Made by a program: the position numbers and the translations under genes
Assembly (NCBI RefSeq): GCF_018138145.1
Contig: NZ_CP073104.1
Coordinates: forward strand, 3,162,001 to 3,226,000
Source of the DNA: Pseudomonas sp. SCA2728.1_7
GTDB lineage: Bacteria > Pseudomonadota > Gammaproteobacteria > Pseudomonadales > Pseudomonadaceae
Direction: 5' to 3'
DNA length: 64,000 bases
Shown: positions 49,281-63,750 of the stretch, in pieces
Position numbering within the stretch: the stretch's first letter is position 1
Layout of the letters: every line of letters begins with the position of its first letter
Notes under the pieces: model-generated
The model's input: the letters and a program-made list of their open reading frames with translations, nothing else
Told to the model about the DNA's origin: nothing
The model's database searches: none

Positions 49281-49667
49281 TTACTTCTGCTCTTGAGCTG
49301 GAGGTACGTCAGTCGCTGGAGTAGCCGACTTTTGCTCTTGAAGCACCGGTACATCATCAGAAGCCGGTTGTTGTTGCTTAGGTACTTCCAACACTGCTGG
49401 ATTTGGGAGACCTGCCTGAGTCAGCTGATGAGCCTTCTCTTTAGCAAAGTAACCTAACCCCAAGCTGGTTATGAAGAAACCGGCGGCAAGTATAGCAGTA
49501 AACTTACTAAGAAAGGTAGAGGAACCTTGGCTTCCGAACACAGTATTTGAAGCACCTGCTCCGAAAGACGCGCCAGCGTCCGCACCCTTACCCTGCTGCA
49601 GCAAAACCAGAGCAACTACGCCCAATGCACCCAGCAGATGAAAAACGACTACGACTGTTTCCAGCAT
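49281..49667 (-). CDS. secG: Preprotein translocase subunit SecG
   Basis: Accessory subunit of the SecYEG channel, 128 residues from the ATG at 49667; a longer frame overlaps tpiA. Two membrane helices ([20 protein letters not shown] and [20 protein letters not shown]) are joined by the family loop [16 protein letters not shown]. The C-terminal tail is rich in Gln, Pro and Glu. Starts four bases after the tpiA stop; tRNA-Leu follows. Confidence 0.96.
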   Translation of the reverse strand: MLETVVVVFHLLGALGVVALVLLQQGKGADAGASFGAGASNTVFGSQGSSTFLSKFTAILAAGFFITSLGLGYFAKEKAHQLTQAGLPNPAVLEVPKQQQPASDDVPVLQEQKSATPATDVPPAQEQK

Positions 49668-49671
49668 TTTT

Positions 49672-50427
49672 TCAGTTTCCCGCGGCGCGACAGATCGCAC
49701 CGAACTCATCTGCATTCAGGGAAGCTCCACCAATGAGCCCCCCATCGATATCCGGCATGCCGAACAGTTCGACCGCATTGGCCGCCTTCACGCTGCCGCC
49801 GTATAGAAGCCGCACACCTCGTGCGACTTCAGAATTCTCTGCCGCCAACTGCTCGCGGATGGCTTTATGCACATCCTGAGCTTGTTGCGGCGTTGCAGTC
49901 AGTCCGGTACCAATGGCCCAGACAGGCTCGTAAGCAATGACTGCCTTGGCAAAAGCACCGACACCCAGCTCCTCGATGATGCTGCCCAGCTGACGCCCGA
50001 CAACCTCAAGAGTTTTCCCGGCTTCACGCTGCTCAAGGGTCTCCCCTATACACAGCACCGGAATCAAGCCACATGCCTGTGCCGCTGCGAACTTGCGATT
50101 CAGCATCCCGTCTCGCTCGCCCATTATCTGGCGGCGTTCGGAGTGCCCGACAAGTACCAGGGAACAACCTGCATCCACCAACTGACTCGGAGCAATTTCA
50201 CCGGTCAATGCACCTTGCATGGATTCCACCGCAGAGTTCTGCGCGCCGATCGAAATCGACTTGCCTTTCAAGCCATCAATCACTTGATTGATATACAAGC
50301 AAGGCGGGAATACCGCGACATCAACACCGCTTGGCAAGGCCAGATGACGAAGGCCGTTGATCAGCTCAGCGACGCTGGCGCGGGTACCGTGCATCTTCCA
50401 GTTACCAGCTACCATAGGGCGACGCAT
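49672..50427 (-). CDS. tpiA: Triosephosphate isomerase
   Basis: Interconverts dihydroxyacetone phosphate and glyceraldehyde 3-phosphate, 251 residues. Catalytic motifs: N and K in GNWKMHG, His in VGHSERR, Glu and loop 6 in [14 protein letters not shown], phosphate-binding [10 protein letters not shown]. Gene order glmM-tpiA-secG is standard for the genus. Confidence 0.98.
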   Translation of the reverse strand: MRRPMVAGNWKMHGTRASVAELINGLRHLALPSGVDVAVFPPCLYINQVIDGLKGKSISIGAQNSAVESMQGALTGEIAPSQLVDAGCSLVLVGHSERRQIMGERDGMLNRKFAAAQACGLIPVLCIGETLEQREAGKTLEVVGRQLGSIIEELGVGAFAKAVIAYEPVWAIGTGLTATPQQAQDVHKAIREQLAAENSEVARGVRLLYGGSVKAANAVELFGMPDIDGGLIGGASLNADEFGAICRAAGN

Positions 50428-50492
50428 GCTGTACCTCGTCGGTCAAAGTGGGCGCAGATGTTACCCAACACAATCATGGCTTGCAAGCCGAA

Positions 50493-51830
50493 TCAGGCAG
50501 AAACTTCAGTTACCAGTTTTGCCAGCTCTTCGGCATAGTTGCGAACCTGAGTTTCATCCTCGCCTTCGACCATTACGCGCACCAACGGCTCTGTCCCGGA
50601 CTTGCGCAAAAGCACGCGACCGCGCCCCGCCATTGCCTGGGTGACTCGCGCACTGGCTTCCTTGACAGCCGGATGCTCGAGCGGACTTTCGCCACCACCG
50701 AAACGTACATTGATCAGCACCTGAGGGCACTTGCGCAATGCCTGACGCGTTTGCGCCAAACCTTCATTACGGGTCTTCAGCGCCATCAACACTTGCAGTG
50801 CGGCAATGATCGCATCACCGGTCGTGGTGTGATTGAAGCAAACGATATGCCCCGAATTTTCGCCACCTACCAGCCAGTTGCGCTCAAGCAACTCGGCGAT
50901 CACGTAACGGTCGCCGACATTGGCACGAACAAATGGAATCGAAAGCTCTGCAAGCGCGAGCTCCAACCCCAGATTACTCATCAAGGTGCCAACCACGCCG
51001 CCCTGCAATTTGCCACGCTCATGCAGGTCTCGAGCGATGATGTACAATAATTCGTCGCCATCAACGATGGCGCCAGTGTGGTCGACCATCAAAACCCTAT
51101 CGCCATCACCATCGAAAGCAATACCCAGGTCGGCGTGCTCAGCGAGTACCGCAGCCTGCAACTGCTCCATATGGGTCGAGCCGCAATTTTCGTTGATGTT
51201 CAGACCATTAGGTTGCGCCGACAGAACGACGACCTCCGCGCCCAACTCGCGGAAGACGCTCGGAGCCACCTTATAGGTCGCGCCATGTGCACAGTCGATA
51301 ACGATCTTGAGGCCGGAAAAACTGGTTCCGGTTGGCACGCTGCTTTTGCAGAATTCGATGTAGCGCCCCGACGCATCATTGATTCGCGATACTTTGCCGA
51401 TCTTGCTCGATTCGACCACGGTCATCGGGGTGTCGAGCAGCTCTTCGATCATCAGCTCCAGTTCATCCGGCAGCTTGGTGCCTTTACCGGAAAAGAATTT
51501 GATGCCGTTATCGTCATGCGGATTGTGCGAAGCACTGATCACGATACCGGCCTCAGCCTGGAACGTGCGCGACAGATAGGCAATAGCCGGCGTCGGCATA
51601 GGGCCCAGCAGCATCACATCGGCACCCGCCGACGTCAGGCCGGCCTCAAGCGCCGATTCGAACATATAACCGGAAATCCGCGTGTCTTTGCCGACCAGCA
51701 CCTTGCAGGCACCCATCTTGCGAAAGGCCATGCCGGCCGCCCAGCCTAGCTTGAGCATGAAGTCTGGAGTAATCGGGTATTCACCGACGCGACCACGAAT
51801 GCCGTCAGTACCAAAGTATTTCTTGCTCAT
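50493..51830 (-). CDS. glmM: Phosphoglucosamine mutase
   Basis: Isomerises glucosamine 6-phosphate to 1-phosphate for UDP-GlcNAc and the cell wall, 445 residues. The phosphoserine lies in [16 protein letters not shown] near residue 101; metal loop DGDGDR near 241; sugar loop GGENSGHIV near 323; phosphate loop [15 protein letters not shown] near 410. It follows folP by 16 bases. Confidence 0.98.
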   Translation of the reverse strand: MSKKYFGTDGIRGRVGEYPITPDFMLKLGWAAGMAFRKMGACKVLVGKDTRISGYMFESALEAGLTSAGADVMLLGPMPTPAIAYLSRTFQAEAGIVISASHNPHDDNGIKFFSGKGTKLPDELELMIEELLDTPMTVVESSKIGKVSRINDASGRYIEFCKSSVPTGTSFSGLKIVIDCAHGATYKVAPSVFRELGAEVVVLSAQPNGLNINENCGSTHMEQLQAAVLAEHADLGIAFDGDGDRVLMVDHTGAIVDGDELLYIIARDLHERGKLQGGVVGTLMSNLGLELALAELSIPFVRANVGDRYVIAELLERNWLVGGENSGHIVCFNHTTTGDAIIAALQVLMALKTRNEGLAQTRQALRKCPQVLINVRFGGGESPLEHPAVKEASARVTQAMAGRGRVLLRKSGTEPLVRVMVEGEDETQVRNYAEELAKLVTEVSA

Positions 51831-51846
51831 AAGTGCTCCGTCATTC

Positions 51847-52698
51847 TTATTCGGCTGATTCCACGGCTGCGATCATGCGCACCACGTCTACCGTTTCCGC
51901 AACATCATGGACGCGCAATATACGCGCACCTTTCACCGACGCCAGAGCCGCCAGCGCAAGTCCGCCATGCAGCCGCTCGCCGACAGGACGATTCAAGGCC
52001 TGCCCGATCATGCTCTTTCGAGAAACACCCACTAACAAGGGCCTGCCCAACGCATGCAGGGCTTCCATGTGCTTGAACAAGCTTAGATTGTGCTGCAGGG
52101 TTTTGGCGAAACCGAAACCCGGATCGAGAATGATTCGCTCGGCAGGAATACCGGCAGCCGCACATTGCGTCATGCGCTCAGCGAGAAAGTCGCCCACTTC
52201 GCGCGTGACATCCTGATAATGCGGATTGTCCTGCATATCTCCGGGCTCGCCGAGCATATGCATGAGGCACACCGGCAAACCGGTAGCCGCCGCCGCATCC
52301 AGTGCGCCGTCGCGCTGCAGCGAACGCACATCGTTGATCAACCCGGCCCCCAAGCGCGCGGTTTCGCGCATCACGGCGGGTGTGGAGGTATCCACCGAAA
52401 TGATCACATCAAGCTCACGATTGATCAGCTCGACGATCGGCGCCACACGCTCAAGCTCTTCGAGCGGGGACACTGCTCGCGCGCCAGGACGAGTAGATTC
52501 GCCACCAACATCAATCAGCGTCGCACCGGCTGCAACCATGGCGGCAGCGTGACGCAAGGCTGCATCCAGCTGGCTGTATTGGCCGCCGTCGGAGAAAGAA
52601 TCAGGGGTGACATTGAGAATACCCATGACATGCGTCTGGGCCAAATCAAGAACCCGGTTGCCGCAAGGCAACCGGGTCAGGGACTGTACAGAAGTCAT
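51847..52698 (-). CDS. folP: Dihydropteroate synthase
   Basis: Condenses p-aminobenzoate with dihydropterin pyrophosphate in folate synthesis, the sulfonamide target; 283 residues. Signatures: [14 protein letters not shown] near residue 27, [11 protein letters not shown] near 63, [12 protein letters not shown] near 193 and [12 protein letters not shown] near the C-terminus. It starts nine bases after the ftsH stop. Confidence 0.98.
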   Translation of the reverse strand: MTSVQSLTRLPCGNRVLDLAQTHVMGILNVTPDSFSDGGQYSQLDAALRHAAAMVAAGATLIDVGGESTRPGARAVSPLEELERVAPIVELINRELDVIISVDTSTPAVMRETARLGAGLINDVRSLQRDGALDAAAATGLPVCLMHMLGEPGDMQDNPHYQDVTREVGDFLAERMTQCAAAGIPAERIILDPGFGFAKTLQHNLSLFKHMEALHALGRPLLVGVSRKSMIGQALNRPVGERLHGGLALAALASVKGARILRVHDVAETVDVVRMIAAVESAE

Positions 52699-52706
52699 TT
52701 CAAACC

Positions 52707-54623
52707 TTAAACGTCAGCAGCCGGGCCGCCAATCGGTGTTTCCGGACGCTCGTCTCGAACCACTGGTGGCGGCGGCGTACCGGTGCCACCTGACCAGTCA
52801 CGAGGCTCGCGAGGTGTACGACCTGCCATGATGTCGTCGATCTGTTCAGCATCGATCGTTTCGTACTTCATCAGGGCATCAGCCATGGCATCAAGCTTGT
52901 CACGGTTGTCCGTAAGGATCTGCTTGGCCGTGCCGTAGCACTGGTCAATGATGCTGCGCACCTCGGAGTCGATCAGCTTGGCTGTCTCACCGGAGAAGCT
53001 GGCAGCCTGGCCGCCACCGCCGCGACCGAGGAATACTTCACCCTCTTCTTCGGCGTACATCAACGGACCGAGTTTTTCCGACAGACCCCACTTGGTCACC
53101 ATGTTCCGCGCAATCTGGCTGGCACGCATGATGTCGTTAGAGGCGCCAGTGGTTACACCGTCGAAGCCAAGGGTCATTTCTTCAGCAATACGGCCGCCGT
53201 ACAGCGAGCAGATCTGGCTGATCAGCGCACGCTTGGACAGGCTGTAGCGATCTTCTTCCGGCAGGAACATGGTCACACCCAGCGCACGGCCGCGCGGAAT
53301 GATCGACACCTTGTACACCGGATCATGCTCAGGCACGACGCGACCAACGATGGCATGACCTGCTTCGTGATAAGCGGTGTTCTGCTTCTCTTTCTCGGAC
53401 ATGACCATCGATTTGCGCTCGGCGCCCATCATGATCTTGTCTTTGGCCAGTTCGAACTCTTTCATCTCAACGATGCGCTTGCCGCTGCGTGCAGCGAACA
53501 GCGACGCTTCGTTGACCAGGTTTGCCAGATCAGCACCGGAGAAGCCCGGGGTACCACGCGCGATAACGGCCGGAGCAACGTCGTCACCCATTGGCACTTT
53601 GCGCATGTGAACCTTGAGAATCTGTTCGCGACCACGGATATCCGGCAGACCGACGACAACCTGACGGTCGAAACGGCCCGGACGCAGCAGCGCAGGGTCG
53701 AGTACGTCAGGACGGTTGGTTGCAGCGATAACAATGATGCCGTCATTCATCTCGAAGCCGTCCATCTCAACCAGCAGTTGGTTGAGAGTCTGCTCACGCT
53801 CGTCGTGACCGCCACCCATGCCGGCGCCACGATGGCGACCGACGGCGTCGATTTCGTCGATGAAAATGATGCACGGCGCGTGCTTCTTGGCCTGTTCGAA
53901 CATGTCACGAACACGGCTGGCACCAACACCGACGAACATTTCGACGAAGTCAGAACCGGAAATGGTGAAGAACGGAACCTTGGCTTCGCCGGCAATCGCC
54001 TTGGCCAGCAAGGTTTTACCGGTACCCGGAGGACCGACCATCAACACGCCGCGAGGAATGCGGCCGCCCAGGCGCTGGAACTTGCCCGGGTCACGGAGGA
54101 ATTCAACCAGCTCGCCGACTTCTTCCTTGGCTTCGTCGCAACCGGCAACGTCAGCCAATGTGGTTTTCACCTGATCTTCGGAGAGCAGGCGCGCCTTGCT
54201 CTTGCCGAAGCTCATCGGTCCGCCCTTGCCACCGGCACCGCCCTGCATCTGGCGCATGAAGAACATGAACACCGCGATGATCACCAGGATCGGGAAGCTG
54301 GCCACCAGAAGCTGGGTCCAGATGCTTTGCTGTTCAGGCTGCTTGCCTTCAACCACAACGTGGTTGTCGACCAGATCGCCGATCAGGCCATTGTCCTGAA
54401 TTGCCGGACGAATGGTCTTGAAACTGTCGCCATCATTGCGTTTGCCGGTGATTACATAGCCATCAACCGCTACGCGCTCGACCTTGCCATCCTTGACCTG
54501 CTGGATGAAGTCGGAATAGTTGAGGGTCTGCGGCTCGTTAGGGCTGGAGAAGTTGTTCATCACCGTCACCAGGACAGCCGCGATGATCAACCACAGGATC
54601 AGATTCTTTGCCATATCGTTCAA
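52707..54623 (-). CDS. ftsH: ATP-dependent zinc metalloprotease FtsH
   Basis: Membrane-anchored AAA+ protease that removes damaged membrane proteins and regulators, 638 residues. TM1 is at about 7-25 and TM2 at about 105-125. Walker A GPPGTGKT is near 200, Walker B IIFIDEID near 255, and zinc-binding HEAGH near 420. Two starts are possible: TTG at 54623 (MNDMAKN), with GAGGGT at a good distance, or ATG at 54614, whose upstream spacing is poor. TTG is therefore preferred. Operon order rlmE-ftsH-folP-glmM is conserved. Confidence 0.97.
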   Translation of the reverse strand: MNDMAKNLILWLIIAAVLVTVMNNFSSPNEPQTLNYSDFIQQVKDGKVERVAVDGYVITGKRNDGDSFKTIRPAIQDNGLIGDLVDNHVVVEGKQPEQQSIWTQLLVASFPILVIIAVFMFFMRQMQGGAGGKGGPMSFGKSKARLLSEDQVKTTLADVAGCDEAKEEVGELVEFLRDPGKFQRLGGRIPRGVLMVGPPGTGKTLLAKAIAGEAKVPFFTISGSDFVEMFVGVGASRVRDMFEQAKKHAPCIIFIDEIDAVGRHRGAGMGGGHDEREQTLNQLLVEMDGFEMNDGIIVIAATNRPDVLDPALLRPGRFDRQVVVGLPDIRGREQILKVHMRKVPMGDDVAPAVIARGTPGFSGADLANLVNEASLFAARSGKRIVEMKEFELAKDKIMMGAERKSMVMSEKEKQNTAYHEAGHAIVGRVVPEHDPVYKVSIIPRGRALGVTMFLPEEDRYSLSKRALISQICSLYGGRIAEEMTLGFDGVTTGASNDIMRASQIARNMVTKWGLSEKLGPLMYAEEEGEVFLGRGGGGQAASFSGETAKLIDSEVRSIIDQCYGTAKQILTDNRDKLDAMADALMKYETIDAEQIDDIMAGRTPREPRDWSGGTGTPPPPVVRDERPETPIGGPAADV

Positions 54624-54816
54624 TTAACTACCCTCTGAAGCAAGCTCCGCTACTGGCGCGCGCTTCGCATGATATTCACCGGCCTAACTTACTACATTAC
54701 CTACGACTCTGGCAGGCGCCGTCTGTAACCCTTTGTGAAACACTTTCTACACAATATTCGTTAATGCTCGCCGGGCGAAATACTAAAAACCTATCACCCT
54801 GCACAAAAACCTCGTT

Positions 54817-55446
54817 TTACTCGCTACGCCCGCGATAACCCCAAGCCAGCATATATTGCTCGCGGGAGCTGCCACGAGAAGAGTCCGGCTTGATCATCTG
54901 GATCTTGTCGAACTTCTTGCGAGCATCCTTCAGGTAAACATCAAACCCTTCGCCCTGAAAAATCTTGATCACGAAATTACCGCCCGGCTTGAGGATCCGC
55001 TCCGCCAGATCAAGTGCCAGCTCGCACAGGAACATGGCCTTCGGCATATCCACTTCAGGCGTACCACTCATATTGGGGGCCATATCGGAAATCACAAGGT
55101 CCACCTGCGAATTACCCACCGCTTCAAGAATCTGCGCGAGCACTGCGTCCTCGGTGAAGTCACCCTGAATAAAGGTCACGTCAGGGATACTGTCCATTTC
55201 CAGAATGTCCGAAGCGATCAAACGCCCCTGACCGCCGATCAGACGGCTGGTGACCTGCGACCAGCCACCAGGTGCCGCACCGAGGTCGACAACGCTCATG
55301 CCAGGACGGATCAGCTTGTATTTCTCCTGGACTTCCAGAAGTTTGTAACTCGCACGCGAGCGGTAGCCATCCTTCTGCGCTTGCTTCACATAGGGATCGT
55401 TGACATGTCGCTTCAGCCAACCAAGGCTTGTCTTGGAACGCGCCAT
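54817..55446 (-). CDS. rlmE: 23S rRNA (U2552 2'-O) methyltransferase
   Basis: SAM-dependent methyltransferase (FtsJ/RrmJ) acting on the A-loop of 23S rRNA, 209 residues. Features: [16 protein letters not shown] with the catalytic Lys, SAM motif [13 protein letters not shown] near 57, [11 protein letters not shown] near 119 and KIFQGEG near 160. It diverges from yhbY, as in E. coli. Confidence 0.97.
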   Translation of the reverse strand: MARSKTSLGWLKRHVNDPYVKQAQKDGYRSRASYKLLEVQEKYKLIRPGMSVVDLGAAPGGWSQVTSRLIGGQGRLIASDILEMDSIPDVTFIQGDFTEDAVLAQILEAVGNSQVDLVISDMAPNMSGTPEVDMPKAMFLCELALDLAERILKPGGNFVIKIFQGEGFDVYLKDARKKFDKIQMIKPDSSRGSSREQYMLAWGYRGRSE

Positions 55447-55547
55447 TGGGCACCTCGATAATAAGAGTCGTGATTAATTGGGCGGATCCACGAGCCCTCG
55501 GGTAAAATGGCCGCCATTTTACAGAATCCAGACGAAAGGGTCAGATT

Positions 55548-55856
55548 ATGCCGCTCACTCCAGAGCAGAAGAAACAGTACAAATCCATTGGCCACCACCT
55601 CAAACCGGTTTTGACGGTGGCTGACAACGGTTTGACTGAAGGTGTTTTAGCCGAACTTGAACGCGCTTTGGCGGATCACGAGCTGATCAAAATCAAGCTC
55701 AATATCCTCGATCGCGAATCGCGCCTGGCGCACATCGCAGAGCTGTGCAAGGTTGGCAAAGCGGATCTGGTACAGGTCATCGGCAAGATGGCACTGGTTT
55801 ACCGCAAGAATTTCAGCGCGAACAAGCAGCTGTCGAACGTTCATCGCTTCAAGTGA
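55548..55856 (+). CDS. yhbY: CRS1-YhbY domain RNA-binding protein
   Basis: Small pre-50S-associated RNA-binding protein, 102 residues with a single CRM domain. It opens PLTPEQKKQYKSIGHHLKPV, and the KH-like loop lies before IGKMALVYRKN near residue 80. GAAAGG precedes the ATG. Convergent with the DUF4149 gene; no terminator lies directly behind it, the first good one on this strand being at 56271-56299. Confidence 0.94.
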   Translation: MPLTPEQKKQYKSIGHHLKPVLTVADNGLTEGVLAELERALADHELIKIKLNILDRESRLAHIAELCKVGKADLVQVIGKMALVYRKNFSANKQLSNVHRFK

Positions 55857-55865
55857 TGAAAAGGG

Positions 55866-56270
55866 TCACGGGTGTGCCTGGCGCACCCTGCCACTCCATC
55901 CCGGCACCGGCTGCATCACCAGCACCAGCCCGGAAAACCCCAGAACCAGATAACTGAATACCTGCCAGCGCTGCGCATCCGGCCAGCCGACACGCACTGC
56001 GACAAACATCGCACACGCATACAACGCCATCAGCAGCACCTGACCGCGAAAATCTCGCCATAGACTGGCAAGGCCCTCGGCCTGTACCAGCACCAAAGCC
56101 TGAAAAGTAACGCATGCGGCGGAAAATCCCACCACCAGCACTTCAAATGCACTGGCCACTTCATCAATCAGCAACGGTGCCAGGCCAATCTTGCCCAGCG
56201 CCGGCTGCAAACCGAGATGTATCAGCCATAGACCGCCGACCCAAAGCATCTGGGTCAGCTGCCAAAGCAT
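55866..56270 (-). CDS. DUF4149-type membrane protein
   Basis: Small inner-membrane protein of 134 residues from the ATG at 56270, with four hydrophobic helices (LTQMLWVGGLWLIHLGLQPAL, EVLVVGFSAACVTFQALVLV, VLLMALYACAMFVAV, QVFSYLVLGFSGLVLVMQPV). It looks like the DUF4149 family found between yhbY and greA in Pseudomonas. The start codon follows the stem of a GC-rich hairpin directly and has no clear ribosome-binding site. The longer TTG start at 56321 overlaps greA. Function unknown. Confidence 0.78.
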   Translation of the reverse strand: MLWQLTQMLWVGGLWLIHLGLQPALGKIGLAPLLIDEVASAFEVLVVGFSAACVTFQALVLVQAEGLASLWRDFRGQVLLMALYACAMFVAVRVGWPDAQRWQVFSYLVLGFSGLVLVMQPVPGWSGRVRQAHP

Positions 56271-56299
56271 GGCGCCCGCATGCAGCGGGCGCCCTTTTT
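56271..56299 (+). terminator. Plus-strand terminator between greA and the DUF4149 gene
   Basis: GGCGCCCGC-ATGCA-GCGGGCGCC followed by CTTTTTC reads as an intrinsic terminator on the plus strand. That is the direction of yhbY, not of greA. Confidence 0.7.
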
Positions 56300-56771
56300 C
56301 AGATGTGACGGACTTCGACAATCTCGTACTCGATCACGCCGCTCGGCGTTTTCACGGCGACCACATCGCCCTCTTCCTTGCCGATCAAGGCACGGGCCAA
56401 AGGCGAGCCAACCGAAATCTTGCCGAGTTTGAAGTCAGCCTCATCCTCACCCACGATGTGGTAAGTGACGCTTTCGTCGGTCTCGACGTTGGCGATTTCG
56501 ACGGTAGTACCGAAAATCACTTTGCCGGTGTGCGGAATCGACGTGACGTCAATGATGACCTGATTCTGAATCCGGCCTTCGATGTCACGAATCCGCGCTT
56601 CGACCATGCCTTGCTGTTCGCGTGCAGCATGGTATTCAGCGTTTTCCTTCAAGTCACCCAACTCGCGGGCCGTACCGATGTCCTGGCTGAGCTTCGGACG
56701 AACGACCTTGGTCAGGTGAGCGTGTTCTTCTTCCAGGGCTTTAGCGCCCTGGACAGTCATTGGGTATTTGA

Positions 56772-56775
<4 letters not shown>
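56299..56775 (-). CDS. greA: Transcription elongation factor GreA
   Basis: Rescues backtracked RNA polymerase by stimulating transcript cleavage, 158 residues. The N-terminal coiled coil carries the acidic tip ([16 protein letters not shown]); the C-terminal FKBP-like domain ends [12 protein letters not shown]. The ATG overlaps the carB stop by two bases, so it is co-expressed with pyrimidine/arginine synthesis genes, a Pseudomonas arrangement. Confidence 0.98.
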
Positions 56776-59993
<3,218 letters not shown>

Positions 59994-60118
59994 GGGTTTG
60001 TCACTCAAATCCGCAGGTCAGTCGGCAAGCCGTCTTGATCGATTTCTGAAGTCCAGAGGGGGCCGCCGGTGTCGGGGCCGCCCTCGAGGGCTTCTCTCTA
60101 CAGTCTCAAGGCGAACGC

Positions 60119-61255
60119 TTAGCGTCGCTTGGCCATCTCGTTGATGAAGCGGTCGAACAGTGGCGCGACATCGTTCGGGCCCGGGCTCGCTTCAGGGTGG
60201 CCCTGGAAGCTGAACGCGCTCTTGTCGGTGCGTTCGATGCCTTGCAGGGTGCCGTCGAACAGCGATTTGTGGATCGCACGCACGTTGGCTGGCAGGGTTT
60301 CTTCGTCTACCGCGAAACCGTGGTTCTGGCTGGTGATCATTACGACGCCAGTGTCCAGATCCTGCACCGGGTGGTTGGCACCGTGGTGGCCGTGGCCCAT
60401 TTTCAGGGTCTTGGCGCCGGAGGCCAGTGCCAGCAGTTGGTGACCGAGGCAGATGCCGAATACCGGAATTTCGGTTTCCAGGACTTCCTTGATCGCCTTG
60501 ATCGCGTAGTCGCATGGCTCCGGATCACCAGGGCCGTTGGACAGGAACACGCCGTCCGGCTTCAGTGCCAGCACATCAGCGGCTGGCGTCTGCGCAGGCA
60601 CCACGGTGACGCGGCAGCCGCGCTCGACCAGCATGCGCAGGATGTTGACCTTGACGCCGTAGTCGTAGGCAACCACGTGGTAAGGCAGCTCGGAAGCGTC
60701 GATGGTCGCGTGGCTGTCGGTCTTCAGATCCCAGACAGTCGAGCACCACTCGTATTGAGTCTTGGTGCTGACGACTTTCGCCAGATCCATGCCCTTCAGG
60801 CCCGGGAAACCTTGCGCAGCGGCGATGGCCGCTTCTTCGGAAATGTTGTCGCCGGCCATGATGCAGCCGTTCTGTGCGCCTTTTTCACGCAGGATGCGGG
60901 TCAGGCGACGGGTGTCGATACCGGCGATGGCCACAACGTTGTTGGCTTTCAGGTAATCGGACAGGGACATCGTGTTACGCCAGTTGCTCGCTACCAGCGG
61001 TAGATCACGAATGACCAGGCCAGCGGACCAGACGCGGTCGGACTCGGCGTCTTCCGGCGTGGTGCCGGTGTTGCCGATGTGCGGGTAAGTCAGGGTAACG
61101 ATCTGTTGGGCGTAGGAAGGATCGGTAAGGATTTCCTGATAGCCGGTCATTGCGGTGTTGAACACCACCTCACCAACGGTTTGACCGTCGGCACCAATGG
61201 CTTCGCCGCGAAAAATGCTGCCATCAGCAAGGGCAAGTATGGCTGGCTTAGTCAA
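60119..61255 (-). CDS. carA: Carbamoyl-phosphate synthase small subunit
   Basis: Glutaminase subunit, 378 residues. The start is TTG at 61255: GGGAGG lies six bases upstream and the family N-terminus [12 protein letters not shown] begins there. The ATG at 61279 would place the ribosome-binding site inside the gene. The class I amidotransferase triad is visible: Cys in [15 protein letters not shown] near 268, His and Glu in [10 protein letters not shown] near 352. A terminator-like hairpin lies 46 bases upstream of the start. Confidence 0.97.
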   Translation of the reverse strand: MTKPAILALADGSIFRGEAIGADGQTVGEVVFNTAMTGYQEILTDPSYAQQIVTLTYPHIGNTGTTPEDAESDRVWSAGLVIRDLPLVASNWRNTMSLSDYLKANNVVAIAGIDTRRLTRILREKGAQNGCIMAGDNISEEAAIAAAQGFPGLKGMDLAKVVSTKTQYEWCSTVWDLKTDSHATIDASELPYHVVAYDYGVKVNILRMLVERGCRVTVVPAQTPAADVLALKPDGVFLSNGPGDPEPCDYAIKAIKEVLETEIPVFGICLGHQLLALASGAKTLKMGHGHHGANHPVQDLDTGVVMITSQNHGFAVDEETLPANVRAIHKSLFDGTLQGIERTDKSAFSFQGHPEASPGPNDVAPLFDRFINEMAKRR

Positions 61256-61300
61256 GAAGACCTCCCGTAAATAACGCATGAAAGGGCGATCGCAGGTTGT

Positions 61301-61338
61301 AAAAAAGCGGAGTGACGTATGGACACGTCACCCCGCTT
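61301..61338 (-). terminator. Terminator/attenuator between dapB and carA
   Basis: AGCGGGGTGACGT and ACGTCACTCCGCT form a 13-bp stem (one mismatch) with loop GTCCAT, followed by TTTTT. A second stem TTTAGTG-TGTC-CACTAAA is upstream at 61364-61381. It may end the dapB transcript or attenuate carA. Confidence 0.8.
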
Positions 61339-61512
61339 CTTCACTGAATTATTCTGCGCGCTTTTAGTGGACACACTAAAGCTGTAGCTTACAGAAAAAG
61401 GCTTTTTTGGTCCACCGCTAAAGAGCCGAAAAGGCCGGAGAATGCGACAGGTCGTCGCCAAGCGGAGAAAAACCAGCGCAAACAGGGCGTTTGCGCCGGG
61501 TTCAGCAGTGTA

Positions 61513-62328
<816 letters not shown>

Positions 62329-63453
62329 TTACAGATCGCCGAAGAAGCGCTTCACACCGTCGAACCAACCGGTGGTTTTCGGCGAGTGGCTATTGTCGTC
62401 GGCCAGCGAGCTGCGGAACTCTTCCAGCAATTCGCGCTGACGACGGTTCAGATTCACCGGAGTCTCGACTGCCACACGGCACATCAAGTCGCCCGCACCA
62501 CCGCCACGCACCGGGGCCACGCCTTTGCCGCGCACGCGGAACTGCTTGCCGGTCTGGGTGCCTTCGGGGATTTTCAGTTTGACGCGACCGTCGAGGGTCG
62601 GAATTTCCAGCTCGCCGCCCAGCGCCGCATCGACGAAGCTGATCGGCACTTCGCAGAACAGATGCTTGCCATCGCGCTGGAAAATATCGTGCTCGCGGAC
62701 ATTGATGACCACATACAGGTCGCCCGTCGGACCGCCCTGCGTGCCCGCCTCACCTTCGCCGGACAGACGAATGCGGTCGCCGGTATCGACACCGGCCGGC
62801 ACTTTGACCGACAGGGTTTTGTACTCTTCAACGCGACCGTCACCGTGGCAGGAATCGCACGGATCGGAAATGATCTTGCCTTGGCCATGGCAACGCGGGC
62901 AGGTTTGCTGCACCGAGAAGAAGCCCTGCTGCATGCGCACCTGACCAATGCCACCACAGGTCGGGCAAGTCGAAGGCGAGGAACCTTTCTTGGCACCCGA
63001 ACCGTCGCACGGCTTGCAGTTGACCAGTGTCGGAACGCGGATATTCACCGACGTACCGCGCACCGCTTCTTCCAGATTCAGCTCCAGGGTGTAGCGCAAG
63101 TCGCTGCCACGCTGAGCGCCGCCACGGGAACCGCCGCGACCGCCACCGAAGAAATCACTGAAGACATCGCCAAAGATATCCGAGAAGTTCTGACCACCGA
63201 AACCGGCACCGCCGCCGCCCATGCTCGGGTCGACGCCGGCATGACCGTACTGGTCGTACGCCGCGCGCTTGCTGGAATCGGACAGCACTTCATAGGCCTC
63301 ATTGGCCTCTTTGAACATTTCTTCCGACGCTTTGTCATCGGGATTACGGTCCGGGTGGTGCTTCATCGCCAGACGACGGTAAGCCTTCTTCAGGTCCGCA
63401 TCGCTTGAGCCGCGCTCAACACCCAACACTTCGTAATAGTCACGCTTTGCCAT
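62329..63453 (-). CDS. dnaJ: Chaperone protein DnaJ
   Basis: Hsp40 co-chaperone that delivers clients to DnaK and stimulates its ATPase, 374 residues from the ATG at 63453. J domain with HPD ([11 protein letters not shown] near residue 33), a Gly/Phe-rich region (about 75-110), four zinc motifs CxxCxGxG-like ([32 protein letters not shown]) and the C-terminal substrate domains. It stands between dnaK and dapB. Confidence 0.98.
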   Translation of the reverse strand: MAKRDYYEVLGVERGSSDADLKKAYRRLAMKHHPDRNPDDKASEEMFKEANEAYEVLSDSSKRAAYDQYGHAGVDPSMGGGGAGFGGQNFSDIFGDVFSDFFGGGRGGSRGGAQRGSDLRYTLELNLEEAVRGTSVNIRVPTLVNCKPCDGSGAKKGSSPSTCPTCGGIGQVRMQQGFFSVQQTCPRCHGQGKIISDPCDSCHGDGRVEEYKTLSVKVPAGVDTGDRIRLSGEGEAGTQGGPTGDLYVVINVREHDIFQRDGKHLFCEVPISFVDAALGGELEIPTLDGRVKLKIPEGTQTGKQFRVRGKGVAPVRGGGAGDLMCRVAVETPVNLNRRQRELLEEFRSSLADDNSHSPKTTGWFDGVKRFFGDL

Positions 63454-63676
63454 AAGTCTTCTGCACTCTTGAGGACGTTCGGCAAACCCCTCCTGAGGAT
63501 GGCCAAACTCGTTGAGCCCCAATACAGGCCCGGACCCAACTCACGTCAATTCAACGATCCTGGTCTTTGTTTCTTGCGGTACTTGCGGCACGAAAAGCAG
63601 GAGCATTCCCGGCCATACCGCCAACATCCGAGGCTTGTCGCATGCTGTAAAAATTCGCGTATTCCAGATACGCCAA

Positions 63677-63696
63677 CGCGGGAGCTAGCTCCCGCG
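63677..63696. promoter_or_regulatory. 20-bp perfect palindrome between dnaK and dnaJ
   Basis: CGCGGGAGCTAGCTCCCGCG is fully self-complementary. No T run follows on either strand, so it is a stable hairpin or a dispersed palindrome rather than a standard terminator. It may set the dnaK:dnaJ ratio. Confidence 0.7.
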
Positions 63697-63750
63697 CGGC
63701 GACATCCTACCAGTCACTGCCTAAAGGCAGTCAACCGGCCGACCAACAAC

